DNA of 47,335 nt from Zygnema cylindricum (lineage: Eukaryota > Streptophyta > Zygnematophyceae > Zygnematales > Zygnemataceae). A program made the position numbers and the translations under genes. The stretch spans positions 257,485 to 304,819 of the forward strand of contig JBBHKE010000819.1 in NCBI GenBank assembly GCA_037447655.1. The letters are read 5' to 3'. Shown one piece after another: positions 11,101 through 22,055 of this stretch. Within the stretch, counting starts at the first letter, position 1. Each line of letters opens with the position of its first letter. The notes beneath the pieces were generated by a model. It was given only the letters and a program-made list of their open reading frames with translations, was not told the DNA's origin and did not search any database.

Positions 11101-12188
11101 AACTGGATGAATTCTTGACAAATCTTGGCTTTACTAGAATCAGTTCAGATCATTCAGTTTATGTAATGGAAGAGGAAGATGGAGTGATATATATTGCTGT
11201 TTATGTTGATGATTTGTTGTTGCTAAGCAAATCCATTAATGAAATTAACAAAATAAAAACTGCTCTAAATTCCCTGTTCGAAATGAAAGATTTAGGGGAG
11301 GCTAAGTATATTTTGGGAATTCAGGTAGAAAGGGATAAAAAACAAAGACTAATTTATTTGACACAGAAAGAAGCCATTGGAAACATGCTTGAAAGGTTGG
11401 GCATGTCAGAGGCAAAGGGAAGTGCTACTCCCATGGAGTTCAGACAGAAAATAGAAGGGAAAGAATTAGATGGTGGGGTTGTGATTGATGACTCTTTGGA
11501 GTCAGGGGAGGCAGATTTTATGTCCTCCATTCCTTACAGGCAGATAGTCGGAAGCCTCATCTACTTCATGAACTGTACCCGTCCGGATATTGCAGCACCT
11601 GTTGGAGCCTTAAGCCGAAGTTTGCAAAATCCAAAGAAGTCAGACTGGGAGGCGTCAAAGAGAGTTCTTCGATACCTTGCAGGAACTCGAAACCTCTGAC
11701 TCTCTCTCGGTGGAGAGGAAGTAAAAATTCAGACATGGAGCGATGCGAGCTATGGAGATATGCGAAGTCGACGCTCTACTAGTGGATACATTCTGAAGAT
11801 TGGAAGTGTGACATGCTGCTGGAGCAGCAAACTTCAGAAGGTGACAGCTCAGTCTACTATGGAGGCTGAGTACATGGCAGCTAGCGCAGCTGTCAAAGAG
11901 CTACTTTGGGTAAAATCTCTCCTTCAAGAGCTTTTGTTTATGCAATCTGGACCTCAAGTAGTGTGGTGTGACAATCAGGCTGCCATTGCTATTGCATCTA
12001 ACCCTAGCCATCACTTTAAGAGAAAACACATTGATATCAAACTACACTTTGTGAGAGAGAAGGTTATGGGAAGAGTTCTGAAACTCAGTTATTTACCAGA
12101 TGAGGAGATGGTTGCTGACATGATGACTAAACCCTTGCCTGCATCTAAATTAAAGTTTTGCAGAGAGGCATGTGGCTTAAGTGGCTAG
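8071..12188 (+). pseudogene. copia-1 gag-pol polyprotein, disrupted
   Basis: Coding starts at ATG 8071 inside the LTR (MTTPASSSSSVP) and runs through the primer-binding site. Gag carries a CX2CX4HX4C zinc knuckle (Cys at 8770). The protease active site DSGSSSHM is at 9052. A pre-integrase HxxxH..CxxC finger follows (about 9450-9565). Integrase acidic residues lie in HSDVWGP, RSDNGGEY and PEQNGVAE. Reverse transcriptase has YVDD at 11202-11213, and RNase H has WSDASYGD, STMEAEYMA and CDNQAAIA. Defects are TAG at 8122 (the 3' LTR reads CAA here), TAG at 9730 where a Tyr is expected, a frame change at 10320-10326 between integrase and reverse transcriptase (stop and ATG overlap as ATGA), and TGA at 11697 in place of a Trp codon. 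In life it would form virus-like particles and copy the element through RNA. Confidence 0.93.
8127..8141 (+). promoter_or_regulatory. copia-1 primer-binding site (half-tRNA iMet type, mutated)
   Basis: GGTCACGGGCCCGCC follows the LTR directly. It is a three-substitution variant of GGTTATGGGCCCA, the complement of the initiator tRNA anticodon arm, as found intact in copia-2. The site is translated as part of gag. Confidence 0.7.
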
Positions 12189-12200
12189 AAGAGTCTAAAG

Positions 12201-12211
12201 CTTTAGGGGAG
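12201..12211 (+). promoter_or_regulatory. copia-1 polypurine tract
   Basis: CTTTAGGGGAG abuts the 3' LTR start TGTTG. The same AGGGGAG core precedes the 3' LTR of copia-2. Such tracts prime plus-strand DNA synthesis. Confidence 0.8.
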
Positions 12212-13051
12212 TGTTGTTTTGGAAAGCTTTAGTCCTCTCTATGCCTCGAGTGTGAGGGAGAGAGAGTTTCACGAATTAGCATATATTTGGTTGTAAGTTC
12301 GTTTCATTACACACCAGAATTGATGTTCCACTAGATCGGTAGGGAGTACACCTTTGTATACACTCCCGAGACACAAGTCACTACAAGAAAGAGGACACTC
12401 CAGAATATCCGATTGTTTGTGCATATCTACACTTGAGGACAAAATGGCACATGGAGATTTGTCTACGGTGCCGAATGTGATATGTACGCGGCTGAGGGAG
12501 ACCGCCGACAAATACTGGTCCGTGTTAGCCACATACACGACAAATGACGTGGCATATAGAATCCTACTCCTTTGTAAATATCTAGTTAAGTAGATTTTTG
12601 TCTTTGTGTGGTTAGTTGATTAGTAAAGGAATCTTTTTGTATGACGTACCTTGTTCGGTTCGAGCCACAGGTATTTATTGTACGGCTGGTATGCCTCCGT
12701 ACGTTCAGCAGCATAGGCTTCGGTGTATATTAGTAGGACTTAGATAACTTTGAAGGTATGAACATTTTGTAGTCAAAAACTGTACAGCCTGTTTTTGGCA
12801 TTTTCATCTGTGGATATCTCACAGATATGTTAGCAGAATTACTTGTAATTTTATGTGTATGTTCATATTGATATTATCTACACTGTGGTAGATTTTCAGA
12901 GCTATTGTGACTCTGGTTTGGGTTTTATCAACTGTTGAAGTTGCTGTTTTTCAGACCGGTTTTTGTGAAAGTTTCTTGCTTGGTTTGGTTCCGAGATGAC
13001 TACACCGGCATCCTCATCGTCTTCGGTTCCGGCTGTTGTCTCAGAACAACA
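12212..13051 (+). repeat. copia-1 3' LTR
   Basis: This 840-bp copy of the 5' LTR ends CAGAACAACA and is followed by the target duplication GCTTG. It keeps the intact gag-start reading (ATG..GAACAACAG) that the 5' copy has lost through TAG. Confidence 0.95.
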
Positions 13052-13136
13052 GCTTGTACGAAATTGTACTTCAAATGTACAATTTCTGACACCTACCTGC
13101 GCGCAACAAAAATCGTCTCTGCGATTAGCAATTCCC
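13052..13136 (-). repeat. Right arm of the large inverted repeat, distal part
   Basis: This is the reverse complement of about 6563-6648 in the left arm: GCTTGTACGAAATTGTAC..CGATTAGCAATTCCC. It continues the arm interrupted at 7286. The first five bases are the duplicated copia target. Confidence 0.8.
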
Positions 13137-14477
13137 TTTCGTTTTTGAAGAATTTCGAAAACAAAGCGCACTGACGTGAACAGTAGAGGAATTCATTCCG
13201 TCGCAAACTTATGAAGAAACTAGGGGACCAATCACATAAGAGAACATGTAATGTCAAAATAAAAAGAAACACCGATGGAAAAAAAAAAGGTCATGTCCAA
13301 AGTTCCTTCGCGGTTATTTTTGGTCTGTACAAACGCTTGCGTGGCAGTACATTTTGGTTTGGAACGATTCGTACATATCATGTCCACAAAGGGTTTCCTT
13401 TTTCATACGGGCAAGTGGCCCGTACCACGACACGCTAGTTGACGTAAGCTAGCGTCACGTGCCAGTTCACGGCGAACAAAAAAAAGTACCGTTTTCATAC
13501 GATACCATTTTCCCCTTTTTCAAAGCCGAGAATAATCAGTTAAGAGGGGTGGTTCGTACTCGAAGTACGTAATCAAGGTACCAAAATATAGTAAAAGAAA
13601 TGAGTACGGAGATATAGCGACGGGGTGGAGGGCAATTTGGAAAATTTGTCATAGTCTTTTCCATACCACAGCACGAAGTCATCGTCGATCGTTATCAGCC
13701 CGTCAATTATCGCAAATGCATCACGATGGATTTGAAATTCATCTCGATAATTGTGTTACCGATATACTGAATGAATTTATCGACCATCGGTAGGTAAATA
13801 AAATTTGAATGTCGGTTATCGGCAAATGTGAACCCACACACAACACTTATGACAACGAAGTCGTTGACGTCCTCGATGTTCCGTATAGAGGACGCGATGT
13901 GTACCCCGTAGGATACGCATCCAACGGTCACAAATTCGCGCTTGGCTTGAGTTGACGAATACGAATACGCCGTCTTACGAGAATAAATTCGATCTTCGTA
14001 TTGGTCGGTATTTCGAGGCCCGTACTTGGGGCCTAATAAGCTATAGTACAGATATAGGACAAATAGTCAAATATAGTACAAATACAGTACGGATGTGTGT
14101 AGAAGTACACCGTGTATCACTGTTAGTGTTAGGGTACGTCCCCATGTAATCGGTACTTTAATTTCCTACACATAGCAAGAACAATTTGGCGGGCGACCTT
14201 CTACACCCTCCGACCTTGGCTTTCTACTAGGGTTTCCTGAGCTTCTTTCTGTGTATCCGCGACCAAATTTGGCTTGCTGATACCATTTTGAACTTACTCT
14301 CAAAGCAATCTGATGTAAGTTTTTTCGATTTCTTTACTTTTGTTCCCTAAGGGGCCTTCTTTTTTCACTTTTCTTTTAGTTACTCGGATCCACCAAGGGG
14401 AGCTTTCCGAGAAAATTGTGCACTACCACCAAGCGCACAACAGCATAAGCGCTCGCCATCCACTGGCGCTCGATCTT
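13137..14477. other. Intergenic, no gene seen
   Basis: This is AT-rich sequence with ATCG-rich patches (about 13680-13850) resembling the interior of hAT-like elements, and AGTACAGATATAG-type short repeats near 14040-14095. From about 14180 it may be the 5' untranslated region of the following non-LTR element, but I cannot fix a boundary. Confidence 0.4.
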
Positions 14478-15064
14478 ATGGCCCCTCACAAGCGGCGTAC
14501 GTCACGCTCCTCGTCGTCGTCTACTTCAGATCACGCTCGGCCACGTTTGATCACCGCAGATGAGACCCTTTATCCTTTGTTGCCCACCTCCTAGAGCACC
14601 ACTCTTCCCCTCCCCACTGTAGAATTACCCCCATCCACGGTTACCTCCATCATTCCCAACCCTTGCATAGACCCATGTGGGGTTGAACATCCCTCGATAT
14701 CACGCCAATAATACCTTCTCCAACCCCTATTTCATTCCCACCTTTAAGCAATAAGCCTCCCCCTCCCATTGTTGCCCCTTACCGTCCACCCCATTTTCAG
14801 GAGCATTCTCCACCTTTGCATCCCATCCCTCTTTCTGAACCACCTTCTTTGCCTTAACCATCGAGTATTGGTCCAACTAGGGTGCCTTGTCCTCAGTGTG
14901 GAAGGCTATATGTGGCAGGGGGCGGTTTGTCGAGGCATTTGAAGTCATGTCCTTTTACTCCTAAAGGCATCCCGGACCCAGACAAGAGCCAGAATTCTCC
15001 ACCAAATGTGGTCAACAACCATCTCCTACTGATTGGCAAAATATTCGTCGTCTCGACGTTCTAG
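14478..15064 (+). pseudogene. Non-LTR element, N-terminal zinc-finger segment
   Basis: The likely start is ATG 14478 (MAPHKRRTSRSSSSS). A stop at 14592 and further stops in a Pro-rich region (14595-14880) break it. An open stretch from 14882 encodes CPQCGRLYVAGGGLSRHLKS followed by C, a CX2CX12HX3C finger. Fingers of this kind bind target DNA in site-specific non-LTR elements. The segment is interrupted downstream by a solo LTR. Confidence 0.65.
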
Positions 15065-15132
15065 GATGCTATCACTTGGGCTACCCACGCCCTCGATTAC
15101 ACACTTGTATACCAAGCAATCTGCGTGATTGT

Positions 15133-16180
15133 TGTTGAAATTTATAGATTTCTAGAGTATTTTCTAGGTTTAAATATGTTTTTATAAAAGGAAAAAGAAA
15201 AGGACGGACAGCCTGCCTCCACCTCCGCTCTCTAGCCCCCATACTTGCTGTAGTCACTGAAGGAAAGAGAGAGAGGTTGATCCATGGCTGCCTTAGTTCA
15301 ACAGACAACTATTTTTAGTAGGTTACTAAAAATATACTTGACGGACCAGAGATTTGATCCCGGTACCTGCGGTTCGTCAAATCGACCGGTAGCGGTCAGC
15401 TTTATCCTAATAGACTAGGACCAATGCTAAGTGCTATAGTATGTGATAGATATATATTTAGTTCGAAAGGATAAAGTTCATTTAACCAAAACTGTTTACG
15501 GCGTACATATATACAGTTTTATAAAGTACGTCGTACGACGCTAATTCAAAACGGATACCACGCATTTTATTTCTACATTGGAACAAATATCGCGCAAGTA
15601 TTTATTCCGGCCAAGATTACGTTTCGCATATAATCCAACGGCGCACATCATCGCCGAAATCCCGGAGTGGTCATTTTGGCATTTAGTTACGTGGCATGAC
15701 TTGGCGCCACGTGGGAAGACATCATTCGGTCGCGGGAATTCCGAGGAACGTACGGACGAGTGGAAAGTGGACACGCGTCCACTTAATGGCCTTGTCGTAC
15801 AGAGGCCGTACAGAAAGTACATCGGCAGTAGTACTTTATAGTACTATACAGTTTTGTGATTCGTTCGTACAGGCAGTAGATAGGAGCTGTGAGAGGGAAT
15901 TAGGAAAAACTAGGACTTAGGAAAATTTAGGTAGATAGTCCTCTCTCTCAGAGAGTTTGTATAAATTGGCATCTTTGCCACCCTATAACTTATCGCCTGG
16001 TTGGCCGTTTTCAGTGATTCTTTTTTCTACGGACTCAGGGGAGTCGAGGCTACACAGGGGTGCAGTCAAATTGTCAGTTTGCCTTCTTGGGCAGCAGTGG
16101 TTTTGGCTTAAAGTGGGTTAGTTAAATACTATCTAGAGGCTTCCTGTATTCTGTGGTCCAATGGAGGACACAGAATTGCA
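15133..16180 (+). mobile_element. Solo copia LTR inserted in the non-LTR element
   Basis: It runs from TGTTGAAATTTATAG to CAGAATTGCA (1048 bp) and is flanked by an exact 5-bp duplication ATTGT (15128-15132 and 16181-16185). It follows the copia-2 LTR in order: TATTTTCTAGGTTTAAA, GGACAGCCTGCCT, CCATGGCTGCCT, the antisense tRNA-like block (about 15340-15410), GTCGTACAG and CTCTCTCAGAGAG. It also keeps the embedded gag start (ATGGAGGACACAGAATTGCA). Recombination between two LTRs presumably removed the interior. Confidence 0.9.
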
Positions 16181-18001
16181 ATTGTGTCCAAACGGTTCTT
16201 CGATTTCCTTTAGCATTATTGGCTGACGACATCGCCAACGACGCGGTATGGCACTTACTCCTATTTCCTTTTTGGGTTTTGGTTTTGCCAAAAAGGGGGG
16301 GTGCAAGCAGGACTCGTGAGACGAAGGCTCGTTGCCAACGATTTTTGAGGGGGGATTGGGAGTCATTGCAACAGGAGCAAACGGATCATGTCATAGGTCT
16401 TTCCATGTCCCCTCCCAAGCGTCATGCCCCACTTCCAAGCTCCACAGCGAGATTACATTGGGCTGTCTACCTTAGTCGTTCGGAGAGTTTTCTTGAGCTG
16501 CTCGTGCGCTTTGACCCTTCACCCCGACTCCGTCTTCAGAGGCAACAGTTGAAGCTTTGTGTTTGCTTCATCCTCCTCCCCGTGATGAGATCCTTCCTTT
16601 CGTCGAGGAGCATGATCCACTCGAGTCTTTCAACTTAGAGCGAGACGCATTTACAAAAGCATTGGTTCAGTCTCCTCATCTTTCGGCGGGGGGCCCATCT
16701 GGCATGGTTTATGAACTCCTACGAGATGTATTTCCTCCTGAGACCCCCTCTCAAGGTTTTGACCTTCTTTTGAAAGTGGCTTCAGGGGTGGCTCGGGGGG
16801 ACGTCCCTCACCATGTTATACCACTTCTCTCTGTGGCACGTCTCGTAGATGTTTCCAAACCAGCTGGCGGCATTCGTCCTATTGCTATTGGAGAGTTTTT
16901 GTACCGATTAGTGGCTCGTGCAATGTGTATTCAAATTCAAAGGGCCTTCCATGACCACTTTACACCGCACCAGTTTGGAGTCGCTACCAAAGGGGGTTCT
17001 GAGGCAATTGTTCATGGCCTTCGGGCTCTTTTAGACCTCCATCCGGATTGGGTGGTCCTTCAAGTGGATGTTGCCAACGCATTTAACACAGTTAGCCGTA
17101 ATGCTATCTTTCGAGAATAAAGGCATGCTCCATCCCCGATTAACCAGATTTTCCCTTTTGTGCGTGCCTTTTATTCTCGTCCAAGCCCCCTCATCTTTCC
17201 TCTTGGCGGTCTTTCTGGTGATGTTGCCACTTTATAATCTGCGACTGGCACTCGCCAGGGTGATCCTTTAGGGGCACCCCTCTTTGCGTTGGCTCACCTT
17301 TAGGCATTGCGAGACTTTGCTGCGGCTTTTCCAGGTTGTTTATTCCATTCGATTGTGGATGATACGCATATTGTCGCGCCCCGAGACCAAGTTTTGGCTG
17401 CCTTCACCCATTTTGCAGAGCAACTTTGCAAGATCGGTTTATCAGTTAAGCTGTCTAAATGTGTAGCGTGGTGCCCCCAAGGCTTACCTTCTGACTACCC
17501 TGTCCCTATGGGTTTTTGAATTGCGTTAGCAATAGATGGAATTAAAGCTTTAGGATCCCCTATTGGAGCCCCATATTTTGTGAACTAGGTTGTTGGTGAT
17601 GCTTTACTGGAGGACCTTTCGCACTCGGATGACCTTCCTAATCTCTTTGACTCCCAAGTGGCTTTCGCAATCCTCACTCGTTGTTTTGCTCAACGTCCTC
17701 TTTATCTTGCCCGAACTGTCACACCAACGCCCTCAATTTTGTCTTCTCTTAAGGACTTCGACGACAACTTTTAAGCGTACTCCACCACCTCGTTGGGCAT
17801 GGGATTTTTGATCGGCCAGAGGGCTCGTTTGCTCGCCAACAAGCAAGTCTCCCTATTTTGAATGGTGGCTTAGGTTTGATTCCCGTGGCTAGAGTTGCTC
17901 CGGCGGCATATTTGGGTAGCTGGGCTTTGGTGGCACCTACCATCACCTCTCGATTTATCGTCGACGACGTTCCAATCTTGGCACAAGTTGTTCATGTGCT
18001 T
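16181..18001 (+). pseudogene. Non-LTR element reverse transcriptase segment
   Basis: Fragments in shifting frames keep reverse transcriptase order. RFLRGDWESLQ occurs at about 16340. An SAGGPSGMVYELLRD region at about 16680 precedes VARLVDVSKPAGGIRPIAIG at about 16835, the fingers motif. QVDVANAFNTVSRNA (about 17060) holds the first catalytic Asp. GTRQGDPLGAP is at about 17247 and IVDDTHIVAP at about 17352, where VDD replaces the usual A/L-DD. ILNGGLGLIPVARVAPAAYL (about 17855) looks like the thumb region. Stops at 17118, 17236 and 17517 and several frame changes show it is dead. Confidence 0.85.
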
Positions 18002-19182
18002 CCACCAAACCTTAGTGGTATGCCAAGATTAAATGAGCGCCTCACTCGCCCACTCATTATTCCCCAAAACCTTCTTTCACATAAAGCTCCTATCATCATA
18101 CTCTCCCAGTATACGAAGCCATTTCCATTAAAGATAGGCACCCTAGAGGGTGGGCCCCTAACTTGCAACTCTGAGACCTCTATAGGTTCCAAGAGTGGGC
18201 AGCTCACACTAAGCCTCTAGGTTAACCCTGACCCCTTGTATTTTGAATAAGAATAACTGCCACCCTGGTAGACAATAACTTTGACAAGCTTCACCCATGT
18301 GAAGACAAGACTCTTTTGAGGCGATAACAAAAAAATGGCTTAATTTGCTCCCCTAAGCAATAAATAATATAGGGTCAAAGTTGACCTTTTCTACTGAATC
18401 ACTCTAGGAGGGAGGGTGCTACCTACAATTTTCTAATTCCTAAACCCCTCTCTAAACTCTCTACTACTGAAGTAGGACACCAATCAAAATACTGTACCGT
18501 ATAGAAAGGTACTGGTGCCGATATAGTTTTTGTACGACCATTGCACGACATGGCCAAAATGTTGACGTATTCTTGATCCGGATTTGTTCTCATACTATCC
18601 AGAGATGCCGCATCGCCACGTGTCCCTTGGTGTGGTGGTGACCAAAACCAGAAAAACGCCTACTCCGCGATATCGGCTCCCACCGTGGCCGACTGATCAA
18701 ATCGGCTTTTGATTCTAGCCGACAAAACAAATCTGCGTTATATTTGTTTCGTGTGATACCTTAGTCGGTATTGCAGATAATCGCTTTTATGTGCTACGAA
18801 TCCATTCATCGCCTGAAATAAATTTCTCAACCTGTATTTTTTTTAACTAACTATCATACCCTATATATCTCAACACTGCTCCTAGCCTATAGGACAAAGC
18901 TAACTGCTACTTTGACAGATGGTAGGTACCAAGATTAAATCCAGGGTCCGTTAAACCTTTTGGTAAATCTATCAAGATCTTGTTGGCTGTCTCTCTAGAC
19001 ATTTTAGTAGATATTTTAGGAAGCCATGGCTCTAGCTCTCTCTCTCTCTCTCTAGCCATCAGTGACAACACCATTGTGGTGGTTGGAGAGAGGAGTTATA
19101 GGCAGACTACCTCCACTTTTTTTCTACTTTTATATCACAGTCTAAACCTAGAAAACATCCAAAGAAAACATTATTTTCTACA
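18002..19182 (-). mobile_element. Reversed copia fragment: LTR plus first part of gag
   Basis: On the minus strand an LTR runs from TGTAGAAAATAATG (at 19182) to GAGTTGCA (at 18164). The PBS-like AGTTAGGGGCCCACC and a gag start follow (LEPIEVSELQVRGPPSRVPI..NGNGFVYWESMMIGALC), ending near 18002. The gag part matches copia-2 22036-22210 closely. The normal ATG is TTG here. No 3' half or second LTR is present, so either the insertion was 5'-only or the rest was deleted. It splits the non-LTR element between its thumb and endonuclease regions. Confidence 0.85.
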
Positions 19183-19975
19183 TGTTCTTGTTTTAGGCCG
19201 AGGGCTGGTGCGTGGTTACAAGCCACTCCGGTTATTTCAACACTTCATTTCACGTTTGATCAGTTCATATATGCCTTACGTTTTCATTTGGGTTTGCATC
19301 AACATGCACTTCAAAGGCGACCCATTGTGTTTGTAACAAGCCTATCGACTCGGATGGGATTCATCTACTCGGTTTCTCTAGGACGGTGAACATATTGTCG
19401 CGCATGATTTGGTTCGCGACTCAATTGCTGCAATTGGCATCGATGCACGCTACACCATGAGGAGTGAAGTTTTTCCTTTGCTTCCTTTTTGCTACAAGTC
19501 TAATGGACTTTGAGGTCCTCGGGTTGATTTGGTTTTCCTCCATGGGGTTGGGAGGACTTTGGGTGATGTGGTCCTCACGGATCCGACTGGGACTCACGTT
19601 TCTTCTCACGCGGCGGTTCATATGGACGTGGCGGCTCAGGACACAGCAACTTTTAAGGAAAGAGATTATGCTCACCGAGACCCGCCAGACCAATTTGTGC
19701 CATTTGCCGCAGAAATTTTCGGTTTTTTGGAGAAGTCTTTTGATGATTTCCTCCACAACTGTGCGAAGAAAACAATTCAGTCTCGAGGTCCGGGGAGCCC
19801 TCCCTCGAGCCTTCTTGTTTTGTTTTACTGTCAACGAGTATCTGTAGCTCTTCAGCGAGCGCAAGCCGCGGTCCTTCTACGGTGGAGCACGGTGGGGGAT
19901 GACAGGCGAGGCCTCCCAGATCTTCCACCAAGGGTTCCAATCCACATCCATGATCTTCGAGGGTGTGGAGTTTAG
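19183..19975 (+). pseudogene. Non-LTR element C-terminal endonuclease-like segment
   Basis: After frameshifts the pieces CNKPIDSDGIHLLGFSR, GEHIVAHDLVRDSIAAIG, GPRVDLVFLHGVGRTLGDVV, HMDVAAQDTATFKERDYA and DQFVPFAAEIFGFLEK appear in that order. This is the Cys-His then PD-(D/E)xK-like layout found at the C-terminus of restriction-like-endonuclease LINEs. The last frame (19529-19975) is the longest open one and ends GCGV. A stop near 19510 splits it from the upstream part. Confidence 0.65.
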
Positions 19976-20195
19976 TTTGTTAGGGTTGTGTAGTTTTACC
20001 CATTGTATAGTGTCATCTTTAGTAAACTTACTTAGTTTTGGCAGTTATTCTAATTAGATTTGGTGTCTTCACATGTTTTCTCTACCTTTGTTTTCTTTGG
20101 CTATTTTTTAGCATTAAGCATTTATTTCCCTTTTTTTAACCATTTTGTACCTTGATGGATTTTTCCATCGCTCTTTTTGAAATAAAGTGATATAA

Positions 20196-20991
20196 TGTAA
20201 CTTTGATAAAGTATTTTGGACTGTAGTGAAGATTCTCCATACTACTTTGAAGAGCGTCCCAATGTGCAAAAATGAAATCGGAACTTTGACATGTGACAGT
20301 TGTAGACATAGGTACAACTTTGTGACGATTGAAGGCGACTACGAAACTTGGGACGATTGGTGACGCCAACAAAAACAGCGACAGTTGTAGACGTCTAGAT
20401 TTTTGTGAAATTGCTGATGTGTAGGGTTTGGTGACATTGTGACGTCCACTCACTTGTGACAACGTCGACGTCACGGATTCAAGAACTTTCCGCCATGGTT
20501 TCCCAATTTCTCTTTTTATACTTTTCTCATTCGACTTGCCATTAAATAAAACCTAAAAAAAATAAAAATATATATTTTTCAAAGATCTTTCATTTTATAC
20601 CAATATTGTCGTGTCTCATTCTAGAAAGTGTGAGATACAAGCAATAGTGTGAGAGGGAGAGAGGAGAGGCGATGACGGCAAAATATTATGCAAATGACAC
20701 CTATGAATTCAAGTGGAAGTCCGAGACCCCTGCAATCTTTTTTCCGTACATAGCGCTTGACGGGCACGGATAAAAATAGCGAGGACTCTCCCTCGTCTAA
20801 AATTTTTATAAACCGTGTGGCGCGTGCTTGGTTCGTTTTTCATTCGCTGTTTGTGCTGTACTTGAACTAAAATCACCCTCTCGAGGTAATTTTGGATGAA
20901 GTTTTTTTTTGGGCTGGATTCTCTTGCCCGGGGGTCGAAATGGGGAAAACGCCAAAATGCGTTCTCATAACAACAAACACGCCGTGCATTC
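20196..20991. other. Intergenic, no gene seen
   Basis: AT-rich sequence with GTGACGT-type short motifs (about 20290-20470) and a GA-rich patch near 20645-20670. Open frames are short and unrecognised. The five bases before copia-2 (AAAGT) are its target duplication. Confidence 0.5.
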
Positions 20992-20996
20992 AAAGT

Positions 20997-22055
20997 TGTA
21001 GAAACAAATGGTTTTTAAGTATTTTCTAGGTCTGAAAAGAAATATAGAAGCCGAGGCAGTCTATCTCTAACTCCTCTCTCCAACTCTCAAACATATCGCA
21101 GTCATTGAGAAATTCGAGAGGAAGCTAGAGGAAGCTAGAGCCATGGCTACCTAGGCTATCCTGAGGTTTACGGGAAATTTATATTAGTTCGGGTTTATTT
21201 ATTTAAAAGGTATGTGCCAGTGGCAAGAATTGATCCTTGTACCTACCGGCCGGCAGACAGGAACTAGCCGGTAGCCTTAGCCGTTAAGTCTAGGGTTAAT
21301 ACTACGTAGTATATAGTTTGATAATTTATTAAATATGTATACGTACGATAAATCATTTAACTGTAATAGATTACGGGATACATAGATCCGGTAATATATA
21401 AAGTACGGATTACGGTACGGACTATAAATCAATACCGCGCATTTGTTTCGTAAATGAAACAAATACCGCACATGTATTTATTACGGCTACGATTAAATTA
21501 GATTCTAATCGGACGGCCGCAATTAGCGCCGAGATCGAGGAGGAAGTTTTCGGCGGTTTGTGGCCATCCCCACATCGGATGACGCGTGGCGAAATTTCGT
21601 TGGATCGTGGAATCCCCGGAGATTATGGCATCGAATCCGGATATGACATGTGTCGACATTTAGGCCTTGTCGTACAATGTCCGTACCTAAAGTACACCGA
21701 CAGCTGTACTTTTGCGTACGGAACTCAATTTTGATTGGTTCCGTACATCAGTAGATAGAGTCTGTGAGAGATATAGGACTTAGAAAAATTAGGAGATAGG
21801 ACCCTCTCTCCCAGAGAGCTTCTGTACAAAAGGTCAACTTTGACCCTCTATAACTTACTGCTCAAGGGAGCAAATTCAGAGATTATTTTTGCTATCAACT
21901 CAGGGGAGTCTTGTCTTCACAGGGATCAAGGTGGTCAGAGTTTTTGTCTGCCAGAGCGGCAGTTATTTTTGCTTAAACACAAAGGGGTCAAGATTATCCT
22001 AGAGGCTTCTTGGAAGCTGTCCACTCTGAGGACTTATGGAGGTCTCAGAGTTTCA
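20997..22055 (+). repeat. copia-2 5' LTR
   Basis: Boundaries come from alignment with the 3' copy and from the AAAGT target duplication. It contains an antisense tRNA-like block (21222-21294) and the gag start codon ATG 22036, only 20 bp before its end. Confidence 0.95.

Larger units (their letters stand above)
7287..13051 (+). mobile_element. Complete Ty1/copia retrotransposon (copia-1)
   Basis: A 5765-bp element has two 840-bp LTRs (7287-8126 and 12212-13051) that differ at about 11 positions by my count, so the insertion is fairly young. Exact 5-bp target duplications GCTTG flank it (7282-7286 and 13052-13056). The LTRs begin TGTTG and end CA. The internal order of gag, protease, integrase, reverse transcriptase and RNase H is the copia order. 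The coding region carries nonsense codons and a frame change, so it looks non-autonomous. It sits inside the right arm of the large inverted repeat. Confidence 0.96.
14478..20195 (+). mobile_element. Decayed non-LTR (LINE-type) retrotransposon, split by two copia insertions
   Basis: Three collinear pieces make one element. 14478-15132 holds an N-terminal basic/Ser-rich start and a C2HC zinc finger. 16181-18001 holds the reverse transcriptase. 19183 to about 19975 holds the C-terminal Cys/His and endonuclease-like region, and an AT-rich 3' tail may run to about 20195. A solo copia LTR and a reversed copia fragment separate the pieces. Many stops and frameshifts make it inactive. The single zinc-finger start and an endonuclease-like C-terminus resemble the early-branching LINE groups with a restriction-like endonuclease rather than an APE endonuclease. 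That assignment is inferred from motif order. Confidence 0.8.

Noticed and set aside
6214-13850. A giant hAT-like element spanning the inverted repeat and copia-1
   Set aside because: TAGTGTTGTGTATC at 6214 and ACACACAACACTTA near 13837 look like opposed termini, but the flanks give no 8-bp duplication and the right end has an extra base.
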